Assembly (NCBI GenBank): GCA_903915555.1
Contig: CAIWTL010000223.1
Span: 1 to 5,872, forward strand
Length of the DNA stretch: 5,872 bases
From: an uncultured Micrococcales bacterium
Lineage (GTDB): Bacteria; Actinomycetota; Actinomycetes; S36-B12; GCA-2699445
Direction of reading: 5' to 3'
This document shows, in pieces, positions 1 through 5,872 of this stretch (positions are counted from its first letter, which is position 1; each line of letters starts with the position of its first letter). The position numbers and the translations under genes were made by a program. The notes below the pieces were generated by a model, which was not told the origin of the DNA, did no database searches, and worked only from the letters and a program-made list of their open reading frames with translations.

Positions 1-819
1 CGCACCCGACGCGACGGACGCGAACCCCGCCGCCTCGCGGAAGAGGCCCGACCTCAGCCCCGGGGGCCGCATGGCCCGCTTGACCGCTCGCACGGCGGCG
101 GGGTTCCAGCGGGTGGCCCGGTCAGCGATGTCGAGGGCGGTGGCCATCGGGTCCGCCGACACGGCGTCGACCAGTCCTGCATCGCGTGCCTCGTGCGGTG
201 ACAGGACCCGGGCTTCGAGCACCATGGCCCGGGCACGAGTTGTTCCCACCGCTGCCATCAGACGTTGGGTCCCACCGGCGCCCGGCGGGATTCCGGCCGT
301 CAACTCGGGAAGGCCGATGCGGTACGGGCCGTCTGCCATGACGCGGATGTCACATGCCAGCGCCAGTTCGCACCCCCCGCCCTGGGCGTCCCCGTCGATC
401 GCGGCGATGACGACCTGCGGGATACGTCCCAGTCCCGTGAGCATTCGATGGGTCTCGGCCAACTCGACGAGTCCCCCTGCCGGGGTCACGGACACCAGCC
501 TCCGCAAGGGTCCGACACGTGCGGCCAGCGCCGCGGCCGCCACACCCACGAGGGCCACCGGGTAGGGCGTGGCGACTCCGAGCCGCTCACTTCCCGCGAG
601 GATGTCGTCGATCAGGTAGTGCGGGACGAAGACCCCGCGCCGGGGACCGGTCAGCACGACGGCACGGATGTCGGGTGCCCGGTGGAGCGTCGGGACGAGG
701 GTGCCCAGATCCGCGATGACGCCCGCGTCGAGCAGATCGGTGGGAGGGTTCCGGACGCGCACGACGAGGACCGCTCCGCGCCTCTCGAGGGCGAGCGTGG
801 CGAGGCCCATGTCGGTCAC
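1..819 (-). CDS. Crotonase-superfamily protein (enoyl-CoA hydratase/isomerase-like), 3' end cut by window edge
   Basis: The reading frame is open from a GTG at 819 to base 1, giving 273 visible residues with no stop, so the C-terminus lies outside the window. Residues 138-161 carry the crotonase signature with GGGCE, and residues 169-187 read GLPELTAGIPPGAGGTQRL. E151 and E172 align with the two catalytic glutamates of rat mitochondrial enoyl-CoA hydratase (E144 and E164), so hydration of an enoyl-CoA or a related acyl-CoA reaction in the cytoplasm is plausible. Two things are unusual. The first oxyanion-hole loop, normally like AGAD, reads VPHY (65-68). The stretch between that loop and the signature is about 30 residues longer than in classical hydratases and is rich in Ala, Val and Leu (about 82-113). 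The GTG start overlaps the upstream glycosyltransferase stop as GTGA; an in-frame ATG at 810 is the alternative start. The family is secure from motifs, but the substrate is unknown. Confidence 0.9.
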   Translation of the reverse strand, partial: MTDMGLATLALERRGAVLVVRVRNPPTDLLDAGVIADLGTLVPTLHRAPDIRAVVLTGPRRGVFVPHYLIDDILAGSERLGVATPYPVALVGVAAAALAARVGPLRRLVSVTPAGGLVELAETHRMLTGLGRIPQVVIAAIDGDAQGGGCELALACDIRVMADGPYRIGLPELTAGIPPGAGGTQRLMAAVGTTRARAMVLEARVLSPHEARDAGLVDAVSADPMATALDIADRATRWNPAAVRAVKRAMRPPGLRSGLFREAAGFASVASGA

Positions 820-2252
820 GTCCGCGTGTGACGGATGGCGGAGAGGACCGCTTCGTTCCACAGGTCCAGACTCGTGTCGGGAAGGTATACGTCGATCACC
901 CGTCGGCGGGCGGCTGCGCCGATGCGGTCACGCGCCTCGTCATCGGCCAACAGGCCGTTCAGGCTGGTGCCGAATGCCTCGAGGTCGCGGGGATCGGCGA
1001 CGAGTACACCCGACACCTGGTCGTCGATCTGGTCGGCAATGCCACCCACCGCCGACGCCAGCACCGGTCGCGCCTTGAACATGGCCTCCGTGACCGTCAG
1101 GCCGAAGCCCTCCGCCAGTGACTTCTGGGTCACCACGGCCGCGTGGCGCTGGATCGCATTGACGAGTGCGCCGTTCTCCTCCGGGTCGTCCATGGGGAGG
1201 CTGACGAGGTGGATCCGGCGTCGGGCCTCGTCGGGCAGCGTCCGCCACCGGGCGATGATCCCATCGAGCACCGACTGGCCCTCGGGGTCGTCGGACACCT
1301 GTGCGGTCGAGGGGCCCACGAGCATCAGGTGGGCGTCGGACTCGGGGACCACGTACTCGGCGAACGCCTCCATCACGCCGGCCATGTCCTTCAGGGGGTC
1401 CCATCGCGACACCTGCACCACCAGCGGGGTGTCGGCAGACGGCGGCTCACCTTCACGCACGACCTCGGCCTGGATCGTGAAGGGTGACCGGGTGCCGTCG
1501 GCTCTCGCGAACGTCACCCCCCCGAAGCCCGGCCCGGCGATGACGCCGGACCCCGACAGGGCTCCGAGGATCTCCTCCTCGGAGAGTTCCTCGTTCTTGG
1601 GCGCGAGGGGGTCGATGGACGGCTTGATGATCCGGAGCCGGTCCGGGGCGACCCAGTCCGGGGCGTAGCTGGGACGGGTGAAGACGTACTCGCCGACGTT
1701 GCCGTAGAGGAACTGTCGGAGGAACTCCCACGCCTCCTCCGTGTAGAGGTTGTCGTGGTCGACACCGACATGACACCGCCACACGACAGGGACGCCGCGT
1801 TCCGTGAGCATCGCGGCCAGCGGAGCGGTCTGGGGGTCGTGCAGGATGACCACGTCGCCGGGCGTGATGTTGTCGAGCAGTGTCTGCACGTTCTGCTCCG
1901 CCACCCGCTGCATGATGGCCGCCTCCTCGGCGCCCAGATGTCCGTCATCGCCCTTGTTCCCGTGGAGTCGATGGTGGAGACGCTTGGTGAGAGCGAAGAA
2001 CTCCGGGTCCCCCTCCAGGACGAACCAGCGGGTCGGAAGACCTACGCCGAGGGTGAGGGGCAGAAGGACGTGGAGCATCTCGGCCACGCCGCCCCCGCTG
2101 GCGGTGGAGTTCACGTTGATGATCTGCGCACCGCCGCCCAACTGCTCCTTCATCCGCGGCACGACGCGCTCCTGCAGTCGCTCGATGCGCTCGGCGGGCA
2201 CGACGGTCGCCAGGTCGGCGAGCCGGCGCGGCTTCAGGTCCACCTCGAACAT
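816..2252 (-). CDS. treT: GT4 glycosyltransferase, trehalose synthase TreT-like
   Basis: This 478-residue protein has the layout of a GT-B, family GT4 retaining glycosyltransferase and resembles archaeal and bacterial TreT, which makes trehalose from an NDP-glucose and free glucose in the cytoplasm. TreT-type motifs seen are NVNSTASGGGVAEML (46-60) in the glycine-rich acceptor-side loop, HDPQ (138-141), WRCH (158-161) and PSIDPLAPKNEEL (211-223). The C-terminal nucleotide-sugar domain has VSRWDPLKD (281-289), with R283 and K288 as the usual phosphate-binding pair, and the E-x7-E motif EGFGLTVTE (381-389). The length is somewhat above the roughly 400 residues typical of TreT. The ATG at 2252 is supported by a perfect AGGAGG six bases upstream. 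The gene reads leftward into a crotonase gene with a GTGA overlap and is divergent from a transporter. A related trehalose phosphorylase or another GT4 specificity cannot be excluded from sequence alone. Confidence 0.88.
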   Translation of the reverse strand: MFEVDLKPRRLADLATVVPAERIERLQERVVPRMKEQLGGGAQIINVNSTASGGGVAEMLHVLLPLTLGVGLPTRWFVLEGDPEFFALTKRLHHRLHGNKGDDGHLGAEEAAIMQRVAEQNVQTLLDNITPGDVVILHDPQTAPLAAMLTERGVPVVWRCHVGVDHDNLYTEEAWEFLRQFLYGNVGEYVFTRPSYAPDWVAPDRLRIIKPSIDPLAPKNEELSEEEILGALSGSGVIAGPGFGGVTFARADGTRSPFTIQAEVVREGEPPSADTPLVVQVSRWDPLKDMAGVMEAFAEYVVPESDAHLMLVGPSTAQVSDDPEGQSVLDGIIARWRTLPDEARRRIHLVSLPMDDPEENGALVNAIQRHAAVVTQKSLAEGFGLTVTEAMFKARPVLASAVGGIADQIDDQVSGVLVADPRDLEAFGTSLNGLLADDEARDRIGAAARRRVIDVYLPDTSLDLWNEAVLSAIRHTRT

Positions 2253-2258
2253 TCCTGG

Positions 2259-2264
2259 CCTCCT
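2259..2264 (-). promoter_or_regulatory. Ribosome binding site of the treT-like gene
   Basis: The minus strand reads AGGAGG with a six-base spacer before the ATG at 2252. This is a full match to the anti-Shine-Dalgarno sequence and fixes the start of the glycosyltransferase. Confidence 0.85.
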
Positions 2265-2350
2265 GTCCCAGACGCAGCCCGGTGTCGCCCCGCGTCAGAT
2301 CCTGGCGTCAATGCAACCAGATGACGAGTGGTTCGTCCTGCGGTACTTCC

Positions 2351-2380
2351 CTGACAGCGGGGTCGCCACGCTGCCATGAT
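2351..2380 (+). promoter_or_regulatory. Candidate sigma-70-type promoter for the SSS permease operon
   Basis: CTGACA at 2351-2356 matches the TTGACA consensus at five of six bases. After an 18-base spacer, CATGAT at 2375-2380 matches TATAAT at four of six. Transcription would start near 2387, leaving a leader of about 17 bases that still contains the AGGAGG ribosome binding site. This is a sequence match only, and it is the best such pair in the gap. Confidence 0.45.
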
Positions 2381-2391
2381 CCGTGTGCGAC

Positions 2392-2397
2392 AGGAGG
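2392..2397 (+). promoter_or_regulatory. Ribosome binding site that sets the SSS permease start at GTG 2404
   Basis: AGGAGG is followed by a six-base spacer and a GTG at 2404, in frame with the permease. An earlier in-frame GTG at 2383 lies upstream of this site and would place the ribosome binding site inside the gene, so 2404 is the better start. Confidence 0.8.
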
Positions 2398-2403
2398 TGG
2401 TGC

Positions 2404-4104
2404 GTGGTCATCCCGATCGGCGAGGCGACCGTCGGCGACGGCGTGCTTCTTCAGATGCACCCCCTCGACTACACCCTGCTGTTCATCTACTTCGCCTTCG
2501 TTCTCGGCATCGGCTGGATGGTCAAACGCTCCATCAGGTCGAGTGAGGACTTCTTCCAGGCGGGCCGCTCGATCCCCGCGTGGATCGCCGGCCTCGCGTT
2601 CATCAGCGCCAACCTCGGAGCCATCGAGATCCTGGGCTTCGCCGCCAACGGGGCCCAGTACGGGTGGGCAAGCGTCCACTACTACTGGGTGGGCGCGATC
2701 CCCGCGATGGTATTCCTGGGCGTCGTGATGATGCCGTTCTACTACGGCTCGAACATCAAGAGCGTGCCCGAGTACCTGCGGCGCCGGTACAACAACTCCA
2801 CGCACGTGGTCAACGCGTCATCCTTCGCGCTGTCCGCGGTCCTGATCGCGGGAGTGAACCTGTACTCGCTGGCGATCGTGCTGCGCGCGCTCCTGGGGTG
2901 GAGCCTGCCCCTGGCCATCACGGTGTCCGCCGTGCTCGTCCTGGCCTACATCCTGGCGGGCGGCCTGACGGGTGCCATCTACAACGAGGTCCTCCAGTTC
3001 TTCGTGATCATCGCCGGACTCATCCCGTTGACCATCGTCGCCATCGCCGCCGTCGGTGGCCCGGGTGAGGCGATCGAACGACTCAAGGACTACCCCGAGT
3101 ACTGGTACCACCCGTGGTCGGGCACCTCCATCGACGCGGCGGCAGTGGACCCGCAGACGGCCAATCCCATCGGGGACTGGGTCGGGATCATCCTCGGCCA
3201 GGCCTTCGTGCTGTCCTTCGGGTACTGGACGACGAACTTCGCCGAGGTCCAGCGGGCGATGTCGGCGAAGAACCTCAACAGTGCCCGCCGGGCACCGATC
3301 ATCGGTGCGTTCCCCAAGATCTTCATCCCCTTCATCGTCATCCTGCCGGGCATCGCGGCGGCCATGCTCATCCCCGAACTGGGCACGGGGGACGACCCCA
3401 GCACCACCTACACCAACGCGATCCCCCTGCTGATGGGCGATCTACTGCCCGTCGGTGTGCTGGGGGTGGCCGTCACCGGTCTGGTCGCGGCCTTCATGGC
3501 CGGTATGGCGGCGAATGTCAGCAGCTTCAACACGGTGATGACCTATGACATCTGGCAGCAGTACATCGCGAAGGCCAAGCCGGACCGTTACTACCTCAAC
3601 GTCGGCCGCACTCTCACGGTGTTGGGGGTCGTTGCGGGGATCGGGACCGCCTTCATCGCCGCGAACTACAACAACATCAACGAGTACCTGCAGACCCTGT
3701 TCTCGTTCTTCCAGGCACCGGTCTTCATCACCTTCATCCTCGGCATGTTCTGGAAGCGCACCACCCCGTGGGGCGGCTTCTACGGCCTGGTGTCCGGAAT
3801 CCTGGGCGCAGGGGCCGTATGGGTGTATGCGGTCGCCGTCGACCCCGAATTCTTCCGCTCACCGTTCCAGCAGGCGATGTGGATGGGAATCGTCGCGGGA
3901 GCCGTCGACCTGGTCGTGACGGTGGCTGTGTCCATGAGGACCACACCGCTGCCGGACTCGGCGCTGGTGGGCCTCGTCCAGGGCCTCGAGGTCAAGGACG
4001 AATCGGACTCCGCGAGCACCGTGTGGTTCAAGAAGCCCGAGATCCTGGGGGTCGCCGCGATCGTCCTCGCCCTGTCCATGTACCTGCTGTTCGTGTTCAT
4101 CTAG
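2404..4104 (+). CDS. Sodium:solute symporter (SSS) family permease
   Basis: The protein has 566 residues from the GTG at 2404 and about 13-14 hydrophobic membrane segments, the usual size and shape of SSS (SLC5-like) transporters with the LeuT fold. Family landmarks are the first core helix with ISANLGAIEILGF (67-79), the VPEYLRRRY loop after the third hydrophobic segment, YWTTNFAEVQRAMSAK (273-288) with the conserved QR (283-284) and an Asn (278) that aligns with a sugar-contacting Asn of Vibrio SGLT, and the helix AAFMAGMAANVSSFN ending in TYDIW (362-384). The two serines that bind sodium in vSGLT (S364, S365) align with A366 and G367, and the galactose-contacting Glu and Tyr residues are not kept, so neither galactose as substrate nor sodium coupling can be assumed. 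The gene is divergent from the treT-like gene and is followed within 10 bases by a small membrane protein. The substrate is unknown. Confidence 0.9.
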   Translation: MVIPIGEATVGDGVLLQMHPLDYTLLFIYFAFVLGIGWMVKRSIRSSEDFFQAGRSIPAWIAGLAFISANLGAIEILGFAANGAQYGWASVHYYWVGAIPAMVFLGVVMMPFYYGSNIKSVPEYLRRRYNNSTHVVNASSFALSAVLIAGVNLYSLAIVLRALLGWSLPLAITVSAVLVLAYILAGGLTGAIYNEVLQFFVIIAGLIPLTIVAIAAVGGPGEAIERLKDYPEYWYHPWSGTSIDAAAVDPQTANPIGDWVGIILGQAFVLSFGYWTTNFAEVQRAMSAKNLNSARRAPIIGAFPKIFIPFIVILPGIAAAMLIPELGTGDDPSTTYTNAIPLLMGDLLPVGVLGVAVTGLVAAFMAGMAANVSSFNTVMTYDIWQQYIAKAKPDRYYLNVGRTLTVLGVVAGIGTAFIAANYNNINEYLQTLFSFFQAPVFITFILGMFWKRTTPWGGFYGLVSGILGAGAVWVYAVAVDPEFFRSPFQQAMWMGIVAGAVDLVVTVAVSMRTTPLPDSALVGLVQGLEVKDESDSASTVWFKKPEILGVAAIVLALSMYLLFVFI

Positions 4105-4107
4105 GAG
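4103..4107 (+). promoter_or_regulatory. Ribosome binding site of the small membrane protein, overlapping the permease stop codon
   Basis: AGGAG begins at the second base of the permease TAG stop codon and lies seven bases before the ATG at 4115. Ribosomes ending the permease would sit on the initiation site of the next gene, a layout that favours translational coupling. Confidence 0.75.
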
Positions 4108-4114
4108 TGCAGAC

Positions 4115-4447
4115 ATGAGCGAACCCCGGACACCCGACACGCCCGTACCGGCCACGCAACCGCCGGAACGTCGGGCACGCCTGCTCGACCTGCGGTTCGT
4201 CATCTCCCTCATGTTCGCCATCTTCGGGATCCTGGTGACCATCGCAGGACTGACGGCGCCGCCCGACCAGATCGAGCGGGCCGCCGGGATCAACATCAGC
4301 CTGTGGACGGGGCTGGCCATGTTGGCACTGTCCGCCGGCATGGGCCTGTGGCTGGTCCTCGCGCCACCGGACGTCCCCGAGGGCCACGTGGTCGACGAGT
4401 CCGACCTCGAGGGCGGCACCTCCGGACAGCCGCCCGCTGCTCCCTAG
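4115..4447 (+). CDS. Small two-helix membrane protein, possible SSS permease partner
   Basis: The product has 110 residues. A Pro/Arg-rich polar N-terminus (1-27) is followed by two hydrophobic helices at about 28-46 and 60-82, joined by a short loop (TAPPDQIERAAGIN), and an acidic, Gly/Pro-rich tail. The basic cluster ERRAR just before helix one suggests that both termini are cytoplasmic. I do not recognise a named family, but the segment GINISLWTGLAMLALSAGM resembles small actinobacterial membrane proteins I associate with transporter genes. The ATG is supported by an AGGAG that overlaps the permease stop, so the two genes are almost certainly co-translated. Several SSS permeases are encoded next to small two-helix proteins (for example the DUF485 and DUF4212 types), and by analogy this could be an accessory or stability subunit. 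That role is inferred. Confidence 0.8.
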   Translation: MSEPRTPDTPVPATQPPERRARLLDLRFVISLMFAIFGILVTIAGLTAPPDQIERAAGINISLWTGLAMLALSAGMGLWLVLAPPDVPEGHVVDESDLEGGTSGQPPAAP

Positions 4448-4457
4448 ACTGGTGGCG
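4423..4457 (+). promoter_or_regulatory. Candidate leaderless promoter of the alpha/beta hydrolase gene
   Basis: TAGACT at 4445-4450 fits the actinobacterial TAnnnT -10 box and ends seven bases before the G of the GTG at 4457, the spacing expected if transcription starts on the start codon itself. CGGACA at 4423-4428, sixteen bases upstream of the box, matches TTGACA at four of six bases. The box includes the TAG stop codon of the preceding gene. No usable Shine-Dalgarno precedes the GTG: GGTGG lies only one base away. Confidence 0.5.
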
Positions 4458-5872
4458 TGACGACGCTGCTGTACCTGCACGGCGTCGGTGACGACGGGAC
4501 CCGGCGCGACTGGTGGGACGCGCTCACCCTGGCTGCCGACAGCCCGCTGCCGGGCGTCACGCTGATCGCTCCCGATTTCTCCGACCTGATCACGGTGCCC
4601 ACGCACGAACTGCCGCGGCTGTCGCACCCCCCGCACACCCGCAGCCGGGCCGACGAATCCGACCGGCGACGTTTCCGGGCGGCGCAGGCACAGCGCCACG
4701 CCGACCTGGTGGCAGCCGGTTCGGAGGCGACCTGGCCCCATCCCCGCCGGGGGTTCGCCCGGATCCCCGGGGTCATCGACGCCATCGGCGAGAAGTTCGT
4801 CATGGGATTCATCTATGGAGACGTGGGCCGGTTCGTCGTCGAGGAGAATCGGCGCCGGGCCGTCCTCCGACGAGTCCTGTCGCAGTTGCCGCCGCACGGC
4901 GAGATCGTCGTCGTGGGGCACAGCCTCGGGGCCCTCGTCGCCCTGGACGTCATCAGGCACCTGCCCGACCGGATCGACGTCCCCCTGCTCGTCACCGCGG
5001 CCTCGGCGCTGGCACGACGCAACCTCCCCGAGGACCTGGCGTCGCTGAACGCCACGTTCCCCTACGACCGGGTCGGCGGGTGGATCAACATCTTCAACAC
5101 CGCCGACCCCGTCACGCGGGGACTCCCCATCGGCCTGCGGTTCCCCCAGGCGATCGACGTCAGTGTGAGCGCCGGCTTCGCGCAGCACGCCCTTGCCTCG
5201 TGCCTGGCGGACCCCGGGGCCGCCCGGATCGTCGCCCGAAGCCTCCACGAGGCGGGGACCGCGATCACCCCCGCATCGAGTGACGCCGACCTCGATCTGA
5301 CCCACGCCATGCGGCTGGTGTCCCTGCAACTGACGTGGCACCTGGAGCGGCTCGTCGCCGCCGATCCCGCCACCGAGGTGGGACAGCTGACCGAGTTCCT
5401 CATGGCACGGCGAGTCCTCGGGGAGGGGACCGCCCTGCGTGGCACGCCCGACCTTCTCGAGTGGGACCGCGACCACGCCCACGAGCTTCGCACCAGAATC
5501 GCGGAGGCGGACCTCCCCGCAGTGCTGGTGCACCTGGCGACGAACGATCCCTTCGCCGGACTGTCCGTCGGGGTTCCGGAGGCGGACCTGACGGCGGCCC
5601 GCCGACAGGTGGCGGCCGATCTCGGCGTTCCGCCGGCGTGGTTGGAGGTGGCCCGACGCAGTCACGCGGACGCGGGAACGGCGCTTCGGCCACTGAAACT
5701 GCGGCGCACCGCACCCCCGCCCGAGCCGTTGAGCGGTGACGACTCACGACTTGCCGCCAGCATCACGCATCGAGTGCGGGAGTCGCTGCGCCCGCTGGCC
5801 ATCACCGAGGCGCCCGCGTCCCGGCTCCCGGAGGGACTCGGTGACATCCGCCCCGTCTGCCGGCAACTGATC
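4457..5872 (+). CDS. Alpha/beta hydrolase with long C-terminal extension, 3' end cut by window edge
   Basis: The frame is open from a GTG at 4457 to the last base, giving 472 visible residues with no stop. It begins directly with a hydrolase first strand, LLYLHGVGDDG (4-14), where HG is the usual oxyanion-hole region. The nucleophile elbow is VVVGHSLGALVALDV, with Ser156 as the predicted nucleophile. INIFNTADPVTRG supplies Asp217 and AGFAQHAL supplies His244, completing a plausible catalytic triad. The order and spacing resemble actinobacterial serine hydrolases of the lipase/PGAP1-like kind. A charged, Arg-rich insert lies between the early strands and the nucleophile (about 60-100). From about residue 265 onward, more than 200 residues do not belong to the hydrolase core and look mainly helical. 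There is no signal peptide or membrane segment, so the protein is probably cytoplasmic. The substrate is unknown. It may be transcribed with the two upstream genes and also from its own leaderless promoter. Confidence 0.85.
   Translation, partial: MTTLLYLHGVGDDGTRRDWWDALTLAADSPLPGVTLIAPDFSDLITVPTHELPRLSHPPHTRSRADESDRRRFRAAQAQRHADLVAAGSEATWPHPRRGFARIPGVIDAIGEKFVMGFIYGDVGRFVVEENRRRAVLRRVLSQLPPHGEIVVVGHSLGALVALDVIRHLPDRIDVPLLVTAASALARRNLPEDLASLNATFPYDRVGGWINIFNTADPVTRGLPIGLRFPQAIDVSVSAGFAQHALASCLADPGAARIVARSLHEAGTAITPASSDADLDLTHAMRLVSLQLTWHLERLVAADPATEVGQLTEFLMARRVLGEGTALRGTPDLLEWDRDHAHELRTRIAEADLPAVLVHLATNDPFAGLSVGVPEADLTAARRQVAADLGVPPAWLEVARRSHADAGTALRPLKLRRTAPPPEPLSGDDSRLAASITHRVRESLRPLAITEAPASRLPEGLGDIRPVCRQLI

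Larger units (their letters stand above)
2253..2403. other. Divergent intergenic region between the treT-like and SSS permease genes
   Basis: This gap of about 150 bases must hold the promoters of both divergent transcription units. On the plus side there is a good -35/-10 pair (listed separately). On the minus side a TTGACG box (2311 to 2306) resembles a -35 element, but I see no matching TAnnnT -10 at the right distance, so that promoter is unresolved. GCGTCA occurs twice in direct orientation (2292-2297 and 2305-2310, 13 bases apart), and GACGC at 2271-2275 forms an inverted copy of its core. These could be operator half-sites but are short enough to be chance. No riboswitch or terminator structure is evident. 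Confidence 0.6.

Noticed and set aside
220..400. Apparent loss of a catalytic glutamate in the crotonase
   Set aside because: A first alignment paired rat E164 with an Ala. Recounting placed rat E144 in GGGCE and E164 in the PE motif, and both residues are present.
71..831. Plus-strand open frames across the left edge
   Set aside because: They lie antisense to the crotonase frame, whose signature motifs are unmistakable; the plus-strand products are low in complexity and resemble nothing.
835..1668. A 277-codon plus-strand open frame
   Set aside because: It is antisense to the treT-like gene and rich in Ser, Arg and Ala with no domain; the minus-strand frame carries all the GT4 motifs.
2271..2296. 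GACGC/GCGTC inverted repeat as a terminator or operator
   Set aside because: The stem is only five base pairs with a 16-base loop and no T-run, so it is too weak for a terminator and could be chance in GC-rich DNA.
4441..4456. GGTGG as a Shine-Dalgarno site for the hydrolase
   Set aside because: It is only one base from the GTG, too close for ribosome pairing; a leaderless start explains the layout better.
4097..5665. A 522-codon open frame on the minus strand, opposite the hydrolase and small membrane protein
   Set aside because: It has no recognisable motifs, is biased to Gly, Arg, Asp and Val as expected of an antisense frame in high-GC DNA, and lies across two plus-strand genes with clear motifs and starts.

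Overview
The window comes from a high-GC bacterium, most likely an actinobacterium. By eye the GC content is about two thirds. GTG start codons are frequent, Shine-Dalgarno sites read AGGAGG, genes overlap by GTGA, and one gene has the -10 spacing expected of a leaderless transcript. The species cannot be told from this. The whole window is densely coding: the only real intergenic gap is about 150 bases, and I see no RNA genes, mobile elements, CRISPR arrays or clear terminators.

Left half, minus strand: a GT4 glycosyltransferase that closely resembles the trehalose glycosyl-transferring synthase TreT (816-2252) is followed, with a 4-base GTGA overlap, by a crotonase-superfamily gene (enoyl-CoA hydratase/isomerase-like) that runs off the left edge. 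The two look like one translationally coupled operon transcribed leftward.

Right half, plus strand, divergent from the first operon: a sodium:solute symporter (SSS) family permease (2404-4104) is followed after 10 bases by a 110-residue protein with two predicted membrane helices. The small protein's ribosome binding site overlaps the permease stop codon, so the pair is probably co-expressed, and the small protein may be an accessory subunit of the permease. An alpha/beta hydrolase follows 9 bases further on. It has a GHSLG nucleophile motif and a long, unassigned C-terminal part that leaves the window at the right edge. It lacks a convincing ribosome binding site but has a TAGACT box exactly where a leaderless transcript would need it.

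Together the genes suggest a housekeeping or accessory metabolism region: trehalose synthesis from NDP-glucose and glucose, acyl-CoA chemistry and uptake of an unknown solute. I found no strong sign of a new multi-gene system. The points worth a second look are the altered sodium site of the permease, its small membrane partner, the crotonase with an unusual loop and insertion, and the hydrolase with its extension and leaderless promoter.
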